Notes under the pieces: model-generated
Seen by the model: only the letters and a program-made list of their open reading frames with translations
Told to the model about the DNA's origin: nothing
Databases searched by the model: none
Translations under genes and position numbers: made by a program
In this document: piece by piece, positions 8,265 through 14,911 of the stretch
Position numbering within the stretch: position 1 is the first letter of the stretch
Layout of the letters: every line of letters begins with the position of its first letter
DNA from: Halobacteriales archaeon
GTDB taxonomy: Archaea > Halobacteriota > Halobacteria > Halobacteriales > Hikarchaeaceae
DNA length: 16,488 bases
Direction: 5' to 3'
Assembly (NCBI GenBank): GCA_029941175.1
Contig: JAPYRM010000006.1
Coordinates: 1 to 16,488 of the forward strand

Positions 8265-9178
8265 TTTACTTCCAATTTTGCTATGAAAAATCCCCCAGTG
8301 TTATTTTGGTTTGGCCAAATTCTTTTACAAAGGTTAAGTGAGGGATTGAATTGAATTCCTTCCCATTCAATTAGCCCAGGAGAGGAAACTATAGGTAAGT
8401 TGAAGGGTACAATAGTGCAATTTCCTTCGGAAAGTATTTTATCGACAACCATTTCATTTTCTTCGGGAGAAAAAGTACAAGTGGAATAAACAACAGTGCC
8501 TCCGCTTTTGACCAAGCTGATTGCCCTTCTTAAAATAGAAAATTGTAGTTTTTGCAGAGAAAACAGTTGTTTAAGTGACCATTTTTGTAGGGCGCGGGGA
8601 TTTTTTCGAATGGTTCCTTCTCCAGAACAGGGGACATCGACTAGAGCCGAATCAAAAGTATTGAAATCAAATGGCTTTAGTGAAAAATGCCTCGCGTCTG
8701 AGTGAGTAATTGCTGCGATAGTAACCCCCAATCTTTCAAGATTTGATCTTAATGCAGGCATTCTTCGTAGGTTGGAGTCGTTTGCTACAATGAAACCCGT
8801 ATCATCCATCAAAGCGGCCAATTGTGATGTTTTGGACCCAGGAGATGAGCAAGCGTCCCAGACTGTATCCCCAGGAAGTGGGTCGAGAACAAGAGGAGGT
8901 ATTGAAGACACTTCTTCTTGTCCGTGGAGCCACCCAAGTAAATATGGCAGAGTATTACCGGGAGAACTATTATTTATCTGGAAAAGAAGGGGGTTCCAAT
9001 CACAAGGAGTGACATCGATGGATAGATCAGAAAAGGCAGAAGTAGATTTTTGTATTGTTGTTTTAATTGTATTTATCCGAACGACATAGGGGAGGGGAGT
9101 ATTACATACATCTAAGAATTTAGAATAATCTTCAAGGAGGGGTTCGTATCGAGAGAAGATTGAAGTGATTTCGCTCAT
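8261..9178 (-). CDS. NSUN/Sun-family RNA (cytosine-5) methyltransferase
   Basis: This SAM-dependent enzyme of 305 residues methylates C5 of cytosine in tRNA or rRNA. The SAM loop is DACSSPGSKTSQLA (108-121), with Asp134 in VANDSN as the ribose-binding acid. Motif IV is DVPCSGEGT with Cys184 and motif VI is YSTCTFSPEENE with Cys234; the two cysteines are the product-release and nucleophilic residues of RNA m5C methyltransferases. There is a short RNA-binding-like N-terminal region (about 1-80, with PYVVRINTIK) and no C-terminal PUA domain, which is instead encoded by the overlapping downstream gene. I chose the ATG at 9178 because it forms an ATGA overlap with the gcvPB stop; the in-frame ATG at 9202 would add eight residues. 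The target base is unknown (archaeal Trm4-like tRNA sites or an rRNA site are candidates). Confidence 0.93.
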   Translation of the reverse strand: MSEITSIFSRYEPLLEDYSKFLDVCNTPLPYVVRINTIKTTIQKSTSAFSDLSIDVTPCDWNPLLFQINNSSPGNTLPYLLGWLHGQEEVSSIPPLVLDPLPGDTVWDACSSPGSKTSQLAALMDDTGFIVANDSNLRRMPALRSNLERLGVTIAAITHSDARHFSLKPFDFNTFDSALVDVPCSGEGTIRKNPRALQKWSLKQLFSLQKLQFSILRRAISLVKSGGTVVYSTCTFSPEENEMVVDKILSEGNCTIVPFNLPIVSSPGLIEWEGIQFNPSLNLCKRIWPNQNNTGGFFIAKLEVK

Positions 9179-10608
9179 AAAGATGGGTCGAGGGAATGCC
9201 AAGATAAGATAGGAGAACGTGCCGCAGTAGCTTGATCAATTTTTCCCACTGTTGTTGAATTTGGAGCTGATTTTAGAGTAGATTGATCTTCATTTGAAAT
9301 TTTGTTGAACGAAGCTGCTATTTGATCCAAAGTTGTCTTATTTTCAGATTCTGTTGGTTCCACTAGCAAAGCTTGAGAGACTATTAAGGGCCATTTGGTG
9401 GTAGGAGGATGCACCCCATAATCTAACAATCGTTTGGCAACTTCTGCAGCATCTTGTTCTCCAGAACTAGCAACAAATTCATGATAAAATGGTCGGAATG
9501 GGATTTCATATTGGATTTTACTGCCCAGGTAATTCGCATTTAAAACTGCTTTTGCACTAGCATCTAGAAGACCACTATCCCCGAGGCGAAGGATGTATGC
9601 AAGTGCTTTTATCAAACATAGCCAATTGCCATAGAATCCATGTACCTTTCCAATGCTGTTTTCAGGCGTGAATAAATCGAATCCAGATGTAGTTTTTATT
9701 ACGATAGGTGCTGGTAAGAAAGTTTCAAGTTTAGATATTACCCCGACTGGTCCGGCCCCGGGACCGCCGCCTCCATGGGGTGTTGCGAAAGTTTTGTGCA
9801 CATTGTAATGCATGATATCAAAACCCATATCACGAGGACGAGAACGTCCTAAGAGGGCATTTAGATTTGCGCCATCATAGTAAAGTAAACCACCCATATC
9901 ATGCACCATTGATGCGATGAGTTCTATCTCAGATTCGAATAGACCAAGAGTGTTAGGATTGGTTAACATTAGCGCGGCAGTGTTTTCAGAAAGGGCAGCT
10001 TGAAGTGCATCTATGTTAACTCTTCCTTCTCCATTACTGGGAATTTCAACTGTGTTATAACCCCCCAATGTTGCGCTCGCAGGGTTAGTTCCATGTGCAC
10101 TTTCAGGTATAATAATTTCATTCCGCGAAAAATCCCCACGGGATTCATGAAAGGCCCTAATAATTAGAATACCGGTGAATTCCCCAGATGCACCTGCAGG
10201 AGGTTGTAGTGTTACTGCGTCCATTCCACCAATGGTGGCTAGATGTTCTTGTAGAGTGTGTAAAATTTCGAGAGTACCCTGGATAGTATGAGGTTCTCTG
10301 TCGGGATGTATAGAACAGCCAGGCAGCACAGCCACATCTTCAGTGAATTTTGGATTGTACTTCATGGTGCAACTCCCTAGGAGATAGGGACCACTATCGA
10401 CCCCATAGGTCATTTGAGAGAGTCGGGTGTAATGGCGCGCTATTTCAGGTTCAGATAAGCTAGGTAAAGTGAGAGAGTTTCGTTTTAGATTGGAGGGAAG
10501 GGGTACATGTTCTAAAGAGACTTCAGTCATATTTTTTTCAGATAAGAGAGGTTCATAAACAGATTGAGAAATCCATTTTGCTTGATCGTGGTGAGGAAGA
10601 TTGCTCAT
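9175..10608 (-). CDS. gcvPB: Glycine dehydrogenase (decarboxylating) subunit 2, P-protein C-terminal half
   Basis: With GcvPA this forms the PLP-dependent P-protein of the glycine cleavage system, which decarboxylates glycine and passes aminomethyl to lipoyl-GcvH. The protein has 477 residues. Motifs: GSCTMKYNPK (78-87), AHGTNPASAT (171-180), YDGANLNALLG (244-254) and the PLP-lysine segment HYNVHKTFATPHGGGGPG with Lys272. The split into two genes of about 450 and 480 residues is the usual form in archaea and Firmicutes. Start and stop both overlap neighbours by ATGA (gcvPA upstream, NSUN methyltransferase downstream), so it sits inside a coupled operon. The C-terminal tail beyond about 440 is low in conservation. 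Confidence 0.97.
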   Translation of the reverse strand: MSNLPHHDQAKWISQSVYEPLLSEKNMTEVSLEHVPLPSNLKRNSLTLPSLSEPEIARHYTRLSQMTYGVDSGPYLLGSCTMKYNPKFTEDVAVLPGCSIHPDREPHTIQGTLEILHTLQEHLATIGGMDAVTLQPPAGASGEFTGILIIRAFHESRGDFSRNEIIIPESAHGTNPASATLGGYNTVEIPSNGEGRVNIDALQAALSENTAALMLTNPNTLGLFESEIELIASMVHDMGGLLYYDGANLNALLGRSRPRDMGFDIMHYNVHKTFATPHGGGGPGAGPVGVISKLETFLPAPIVIKTTSGFDLFTPENSIGKVHGFYGNWLCLIKALAYILRLGDSGLLDASAKAVLNANYLGSKIQYEIPFRPFYHEFVASSGEQDAAEVAKRLLDYGVHPPTTKWPLIVSQALLVEPTESENKTTLDQIAASFNKISNEDQSTLKSAPNSTTVGKIDQATAARSPILSWHSLDPSL

Positions 10609-11939
10609 AGTACGGCCTCCTTGAAAGCATCAACAAAAGCGTTGAGATGAGATGAATTAGTATCAGTGATACAGATGAGCAATTCGTGGTCGTTTATAGC
10701 AGATACGGCATATCCTTTTGTTTCGAGGAAACGGACCACATCTAGAGCTTTTTTCTCAGTCCTAACTACAAACTCTCGGAAATGATATCGGGAATATAGA
10801 GGAGATTGCACACCCTCAATATTGTTAAGTTTGGAAGATAGTTCAAGGGGCAAGTCGATGCATTGTTTTGCTAAATCAACTAAACCGTGAGGCCCTAAAT
10901 ATGCTGCGTGTATTGCAGTTCTTAGAGCGATCCAGGCTTGGTTGGTACAAATATTTGAAGTTGCACGTTCTCGCCGGATATGTTGCTCTCTCGTTTGAAG
11001 TGTGAGTGTGTATGCCCTACGGTTGTTAGCATCCTTAGTGATACCAACCAACCTACCCGGAACTTTCCGCAAATATTCACTCCTACAAGCAAACAAACCG
11101 ACACCCATTCCGTATGCATTTGGGAGACCAAGTACAGATGCATCTCCGACCACTATGTCAACGCCAAGGGCAGAAGGAGATTCTAGTATTGATAGTGCGA
11201 CAGGATCGGTTCCAAGGCAGCAGAGAGATCCAGATTCGTGAGATATTTCGGCTATTTCTTCAATAGATTCTTCAAGTGAACCATGAGAATTGGGACTTTC
11301 TACATATACCATGGAAACGTCTTTGGAAATCATATTTGACAATTCATCGACGTCGGTGTTGGAATTACAGGTGGGGTAAGATTCTATTTTGAATCCAGAA
11401 TTAGAGGTGTAATTTTTCAAAACGCTGAGGCGTTCTAGTCTTAAAATATCAGGTACTAGAATCTTTGTGCGAGTGGGAGAAATCCTCCCAGATAAAAGGG
11501 CAGCTTCGCCTATAGAAGTGGCGAAATCATACATCGAACTGTTAGCTATTTTTAAACCCGTTAGTTCAACTATTAGAGATTGGTATTCGAACAAAACTTG
11601 AAGAAATCCTTGAGAGACCTCGGGTTGGTATTGAGTGTAAGATGTCAAAAACTCAGATCTATCAGAGATATGGTCAACTATAGAAGGAATATAATGAGAA
11701 TAATATCCATGGCCAAGAAATTCGATAAGAGGTAGGTTTTTTTCAAAAATTTCCTTCAGTTCAGTTTTAACTTCGTATTCTGACCGAGAGGGGATTTTAA
11801 ATGAATCGGTGAATTGAATAGAGGAGGGAATATCAAATAATTCTTCTATGGATTGAAGTCCTAAATCTAACAGCATTGATTCAACATCTGCAGGGGTATG
11901 GGGCGTATAAGGATTTTGAGTAGGAGAGAGATGTGTCAT
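10605..11939 (-). CDS. gcvPA: Glycine dehydrogenase (decarboxylating) subunit 1, P-protein N-terminal half
   Basis: This is the partner of GcvPB in the glycine cleavage P-protein. The N-terminal signature YTPHTPADVESMLLDLG is followed by IEELFDIP, GHGYYSHYIPSIV, YTQYQPEVSQGFLQVLFEYQ and a YVESPNSHGSLE segment, all in the order typical of GcvPA; LQTREQHIRRERATSNICTN lies toward the C-terminus. It lacks the PLP lysine, as expected for this half. I chose the ATG at 11939 because only eight residues then precede the conserved start. In-frame ATGs at 11978 and 11984 would overlap the 3' end of gcvH by about 20-26 bp and cannot be excluded, since coupling by overlap is common in this operon. The stop overlaps the gcvPB start (ATGA). 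Confidence 0.96.
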   Translation of the reverse strand: MTHLSPTQNPYTPHTPADVESMLLDLGLQSIEELFDIPSSIQFTDSFKIPSRSEYEVKTELKEIFEKNLPLIEFLGHGYYSHYIPSIVDHISDRSEFLTSYTQYQPEVSQGFLQVLFEYQSLIVELTGLKIANSSMYDFATSIGEAALLSGRISPTRTKILVPDILRLERLSVLKNYTSNSGFKIESYPTCNSNTDVDELSNMISKDVSMVYVESPNSHGSLEESIEEIAEISHESGSLCCLGTDPVALSILESPSALGVDIVVGDASVLGLPNAYGMGVGLFACRSEYLRKVPGRLVGITKDANNRRAYTLTLQTREQHIRRERATSNICTNQAWIALRTAIHAAYLGPHGLVDLAKQCIDLPLELSSKLNNIEGVQSPLYSRYHFREFVVRTEKKALDVVRFLETKGYAVSAINDHELLICITDTNSSHLNAFVDAFKEAVL

Positions 11940-11958
11940 GATAGGTCCATCTACAGAT

Positions 11959-12342
11959 TCAATTTGTTTGATCCCCATATTCATCGGCCGTGAGTAACGT
12001 TTTGATTTCGGAGAGATCTTTTAGTTCTATTTTGAGTATCCATCCTGAATCATAAGGGTCATCATTTACTTGTTCGGGTTCCGCTTCGAGGGTGGAATTG
12101 ATATCCAAAATGGTTCCAGAAAGTGGAGCGTAGAGATCGGATACTGCTTTAATACTTTCAACGAGGCCAAATATTTGATCTTTTATTAAAATTTCCCCGA
12201 GGGGGGGTAATTCTATGAAAACTATATCACCCAATTCGTCTTGTGCGAAATCGGTTATTCCAATTAGAGCATTATTAGAATCTACCAATACCCATTCATG
12301 TGATTTGGAATACTGCCTATCGGGAGGTATAGAAAAAGTCAT
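11959..12342 (-). CDS. gcvH: Glycine cleavage system H protein (lipoyl carrier)
   Basis: This 127-residue carrier shuttles the aminomethyl group between the P- and T-proteins. It shows the full family pattern: YSKSHEWV, IGITDFAQDELGDIVFIELP, the lipoylation segment GLVESIKAVSDL with Lys65 as the attachment site, APLSGTILDIN, and a C-terminal YDSGWILKIE. Length is normal. The ATG overlaps the gcvT stop (TAATG, 1 bp shared), indicating reinitiation or coupling. No lipoate ligase, LipA/LipM or dihydrolipoamide dehydrogenase gene is in the window, so the lipoylation and L-protein functions must be encoded elsewhere. Confidence 0.98.
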   Translation of the reverse strand: MTFSIPPDRQYSKSHEWVLVDSNNALIGITDFAQDELGDIVFIELPPLGEILIKDQIFGLVESIKAVSDLYAPLSGTILDINSTLEAEPEQVNDDPYDSGWILKIELKDLSEIKTLLTADEYGDQTN

Positions 12343-13424
12343 TACAGATTAATGAACGGTGTGGAACATATCATTGCTGGTTTCAAAGAATTTCTTATTG
12401 AGATTTGAAGGGGGTCTCCGATCGAAGAATAAGAAGGAGGAACATAACCTAACCCAATAGGAATATTGAGGGTGGGGCTCAGAGTTCCGCTTGTCACCAA
12501 TCCTATTTTCTCACCTGCTTCATTTAATATAGCAGACCCAGGACGGGGGATTGATCTTTCAAGGAGAGAAAAGCCTATAAAATTAAAAGGAAGTTCTTTG
12601 GGATTAAGTCCTAACAAGGCATCCCTACCGATGAAATCTTGGCTCAGATCGACTGTGAAATCTACCCCAGCTTCAAGTGGGTTTCTTGGATTTGTTTGAT
12701 GATTAAAATCTTGACCAGAAAGTAAAAATCCCATTTCGGTTCGGAGAGTGTCTCGGGATCCAAGTCCACATGATGGAAAATTCAATGCTTTCCACAAAGT
12801 TACAGCATCGTTAGAAGAGAGTAACAATTCGAAACCATCTTCGCCCGTATATCCCGTTCGAGAAACGGTACAAGTGATTCCGGCTATGGTTGTGACAGTG
12901 GTTGTGAATCTCTTTAAATCGGAGAGTGTATCTGAAGAAAGTGCTTCAATAGAATCAACTGCAATTGGCCCTTGTATTGCAAACATTGCAATTTCACTGG
13001 TGGAATTTTTTATGGCGACATCGAGGTCCCATTCGTCGCGAAAATGAGTCCATCTAAGAAACATTTCTTCATCGTGTCCAGCATTGGGTATAAACATAAA
13101 TGAATCTGAAGAATTTCGATAAACAAGAGTGTCGTCCAAAATAACCCCTTGATGATCGGTTATCATGGCGTATTGTGCTTGATTGTCTTTAAGTCGTGTG
13201 ACGTCGTTTGAAACCAATTTATTTGTCAAATATTCTGCATCGTTTCCATCCAAAAATATTTGCCCCATATGGGAAACGTCGAACTTTCCCACGGAGGTTC
13301 GAACGCAATGGTGCTCTTCTATTATAGACCCAAACCGAATGGGCATTTTCCACCCCCCAAAAGTTGTAAATTTTGCACCCATCTGTTCGTGGATTTGGGT
13401 TAACGGAGATAATCGGGGGATCAT
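12342..13424 (-). CDS. gcvT: Glycine cleavage system T protein, aminomethyltransferase
   Basis: GcvT releases ammonia from aminomethyl-lipoyl-GcvH and transfers the carbon to a folate. The protein has 360 residues, a normal length. Motifs: GAKFTTFGGWKMPIRFGSI near the N-terminus, FDVSHMGQI, the folate/catalytic Asp segment GVILDDTLVYR, SRTGYTGEDGFEL, DTLRTEMGFLLSGQD and PLEAGVDFTVDL, then GLVTSGTLSPTLNIPIGLGYV in the C-terminal barrel. I chose the ATG at 13424 (MIPRLSPLTQIHEQMG); an upstream TTG at 13433 is unlikely. It is the first gene of gcvT-gcvH-gcvPA-gcvPB-NSUN-PUA. No glycine riboswitch-like structure is evident in the roughly 125 bp upstream. Confidence 0.97.
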   Translation of the reverse strand: MIPRLSPLTQIHEQMGAKFTTFGGWKMPIRFGSIIEEHHCVRTSVGKFDVSHMGQIFLDGNDAEYLTNKLVSNDVTRLKDNQAQYAMITDHQGVILDDTLVYRNSSDSFMFIPNAGHDEEMFLRWTHFRDEWDLDVAIKNSTSEIAMFAIQGPIAVDSIEALSSDTLSDLKRFTTTVTTIAGITCTVSRTGYTGEDGFELLLSSNDAVTLWKALNFPSCGLGSRDTLRTEMGFLLSGQDFNHQTNPRNPLEAGVDFTVDLSQDFIGRDALLGLNPKELPFNFIGFSLLERSIPRPGSAILNEAGEKIGLVTSGTLSPTLNIPIGLGYVPPSYSSIGDPLQISIRNSLKPAMICSTPFINL

Positions 13425-13434
13425 GGTTAGCAAG

Positions 13435-13450
13435 TATATATGGGCATTAT
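13435..13450 (-). promoter_or_regulatory. Candidate promoter of the gcv operon
   Basis: Two AT-rich elements precede gcvT on the minus strand. One is an ATAAT core (13446-13450) centred about 24 nt before the ATG, the right distance for a leaderless start. The other is a stronger-looking TATATA run (13435-13441), only about 14 nt before the ATG, too close unless translation starts further in. I favour the distal element, with low certainty. Confidence 0.35.
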
Positions 13451-13480
13451 CCCTTTTGTATGTTTGGGTTCGGAAAAATT

Positions 13481-13495
13481 CAATTAGAAGAATTG
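13481..13495. promoter_or_regulatory. Inverted repeat CAATT-N5-AATTG in the gcvT/NYN divergent gap
   Basis: A perfect 5-bp inverted repeat, CAATT AGAAG AATTG, lies in the divergent intergenic region, about 57 nt upstream of gcvT and 56 nt upstream of the NYN gene. Its dyad symmetry and its position between two outward promoters would suit an operator, but the arms are short and AT-rich and could arise by chance. Confidence 0.25.
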
Positions 13496-13550
13496 GATCG
13501 AAAATAGCTCATATCGCTAAACATATCCACTTTAAGTGACAATAAGAAAC

Positions 13551-14021
13551 ATGAATTTCAAAAAATTGGTTAATGGAAAACCAAATAAAAAGCAATCATT
13601 AGAATGGAAATCGGTGGGATTGTTGATTGATGGTCCTAATTGTTTTCGCGAGGAATTTGATTGTGATTTAGATGAATTAAGAGAGATTGCACTCCAATAT
13701 GGACGATTGGTAGTCGCTAGATGTTATTTGAACTCGTACGCACCTCCGGGGCTGATTCAAGCTGCAGAATCTCGAGGTTTTGAAACAATAATAACTAGCG
13801 GTGATGTGGATGTTAGATTGGCAGTTGATGCGGTGGAAATAGCGGTTAATGGGACGACTGAGATTCTTGCAATTGCATCTAGGGATATGGATTTTAAACC
13901 TGCAATTGAACTCGCTTCAAGATATGGTCTCAAGACGGTTGTTATTGCACCTAGTGAAATTGGGAAATCAGAAGGTCTAGCCAAATCGGCCCATGAAACA
14001 ATAGTTCTAAATTCGAAATGA
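13551..14021 (+). CDS. NYN (PIN-like) domain protein, TIGR00288-like
   Basis: This 156-residue protein has the NYN fold of PIN-like metal-dependent ribonucleases. Acidic active-site candidates are in the expected places: Asp27 in GLLIDGPNCFREEF, Asp85/Asp87 and Asp93 in SGDVDVRLAVDAVEI, and Asp112/Asp114 in ASRDMDFKPAIELA. The overall pattern, including IREIA-like helix, YLNSYAPPGLI and the closing KTVVIAP strand, matches the archaeal family TIGR00288 as I recall it. No added domain is seen, so it is a stand-alone nuclease domain with unknown RNA target. I chose the ATG at 13551; an in-frame GTG at 13536 is less likely. A CATAT element centred about 27 nt upstream could be the TATA box. The stop overlaps the TatD-like gene by ATGA. 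Confidence 0.85.
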   Translation: MNFKKLVNGKPNKKQSLEWKSVGLLIDGPNCFREEFDCDLDELREIALQYGRLVVARCYLNSYAPPGLIQAAESRGFETIITSGDVDVRLAVDAVEIAVNGTTEILAIASRDMDFKPAIELASRYGLKTVVIAPSEIGKSEGLAKSAHETIVLNSK

Positions 14022-14845
14022 ACCCCATTCTTGACAATCATTGTCATTTGGATTCTGAAAGGGGAATGGGAATTGCTGCTGTAGAAGATTTTAGTAAAAG
14101 TGGAGGTACACATATGTTAATTGTGAATCAACATTCATGGAAAGATGGGAAAAACCCAACAGACATAACTGATTTTGAGGAGAGATTCTACCAAACTATG
14201 GAAATGGTTGAACGGGCGACGGAGATACTACAAGGGCGTGCTTGGTCTGTTTTGGGAATTCATCCTGCACTAATATCTAGATTAGTTGAAGGTGGTCAGA
14301 CTGCAGAAGAAGCAGGAGAATTCATGTGTGATGGTTTAAATCTAGCTGCAGGATTAATTGGGAAGGGAGATGCGATTGCGCTCAAATCGGGTCGGCCACA
14401 TTATGAAGTTTCAGAAGAGATATGGGAAATTTCAAATATAGTACTTCGTCATGCGATTTCATTGGCAGCAAAAATGGGAATTGCTGTCCAACTGCATACA
14501 GAGACAACAGAGAATCTTTCTGAAGTGTCGGACTGGGCGATGGAGATGGGACTCCCTTGGCAAAAAATTGTTAAACATTTTGCAGGAGGGAGTTGCAGGG
14601 GTGCAACCCCAAGTGTAATTAGTAGAATGGAAGAATTGGAGAGAGCTATTCGGAACGGAAAACCATTCATGATGGAAACGGACTATCTGGACGATCCAAG
14701 AAGACCAGGTGCGGTTTTGGGAATAAAAACGGTCCCAAAAAGAACTAAATTATTGAGAGAAAATGGACATGAAAGATTAATGGAAATGGCACATGTTGAG
14801 ACTCCAAAAATGGTTTATGGAATAGAAACCAAAGAGGCGGAGTGA
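14018..14845 (+). CDS. TatD-like metal-dependent hydrolase (archaeal COG1831-like)
   Basis: This 275-residue TIM-barrel protein is of the TatD/amidohydrolase superfamily. Metal-ligand candidates: His8 and His10 in LDNHCHLD, His82 in LGIHPA, His160 in VQLHTE, His187 in VKHFAGG and Asp222 in METDYLDDP. The segment IALKSGRPHYEVSEEIW corresponds to the GE-x-GRPHY segment that I recall for the archaeal group, but the usual Glu is replaced by Lys123 (codon AAA). TatD proteins are described as DNases/exonucleases and quality-control hydrolases; the archaeal branch has no settled function as far as I know. It overlaps the NYN gene by ATGA, so the two are translationally coupled. An HMG-CoA synthase gene with its own promoter follows 66 bp later. 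Confidence 0.85.
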   Translation: MNPILDNHCHLDSERGMGIAAVEDFSKSGGTHMLIVNQHSWKDGKNPTDITDFEERFYQTMEMVERATEILQGRAWSVLGIHPALISRLVEGGQTAEEAGEFMCDGLNLAAGLIGKGDAIALKSGRPHYEVSEEIWEISNIVLRHAISLAAKMGIAVQLHTETTENLSEVSDWAMEMGLPWQKIVKHFAGGSCRGATPSVISRMEELERAIRNGKPFMMETDYLDDPRRPGAVLGIKTVPKRTKLLRENGHERLMEMAHVETPKMVYGIETKEAE

Positions 14846-14879
14846 ATTAATTCGTTGATTGTCGGATAATACAACGACA
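14844..14879. promoter_or_regulatory. Palindrome and hairpin cluster upstream of HMG-CoA synthase
   Basis: GAATTAATTC (14844-14853) is a perfect 10-bp palindrome at the TatD-like stop codon. Just after it, TGTCG (14860-14864) pairs with CGACA (14875-14879), and CGTTG (14853-14857) pairs with CAACG (14872-14876), two competing 5-bp stems. Together they fill the space before the HMG-CoA synthase TATA box. They could be operator half-sites or a weak terminator; arms are short, so confidence is low. Confidence 0.22.
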
Positions 14880-14883
14880 GTTC

Positions 14884-14890
14884 CTTATAG
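14884..14890 (+). promoter_or_regulatory. TATA box of HMG-CoA synthase
   Basis: CTTATAG is centred about 25 nt upstream of the ATG at 14912, the archaeal position for a leaderless transcript. No Shine-Dalgarno site precedes the ATG (the upstream bases are TATACAGCGTT), which supports leaderless initiation. Confidence 0.55.
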
Positions 14891-14911
14891 AAGGTTAAGT
14901 TATACAGCGTT

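Noticed and set aside
13435..13441. TATATAT as the main TATA box for gcvT
   Set aside because: It is only about 14 nt from the chosen ATG; using it would place the transcript start inside the conserved N-terminus of GcvT. The element about 24 nt upstream fits better.
14860..14879. TGTCG/CGACA hairpin as a terminator of the NYN-TatD operon
   Set aside because: A 5-bp stem with a 10-nt loop and no following T-run; archaeal terminators are T-rich tracts. Kept only as part of a low-confidence inverted-repeat cluster.
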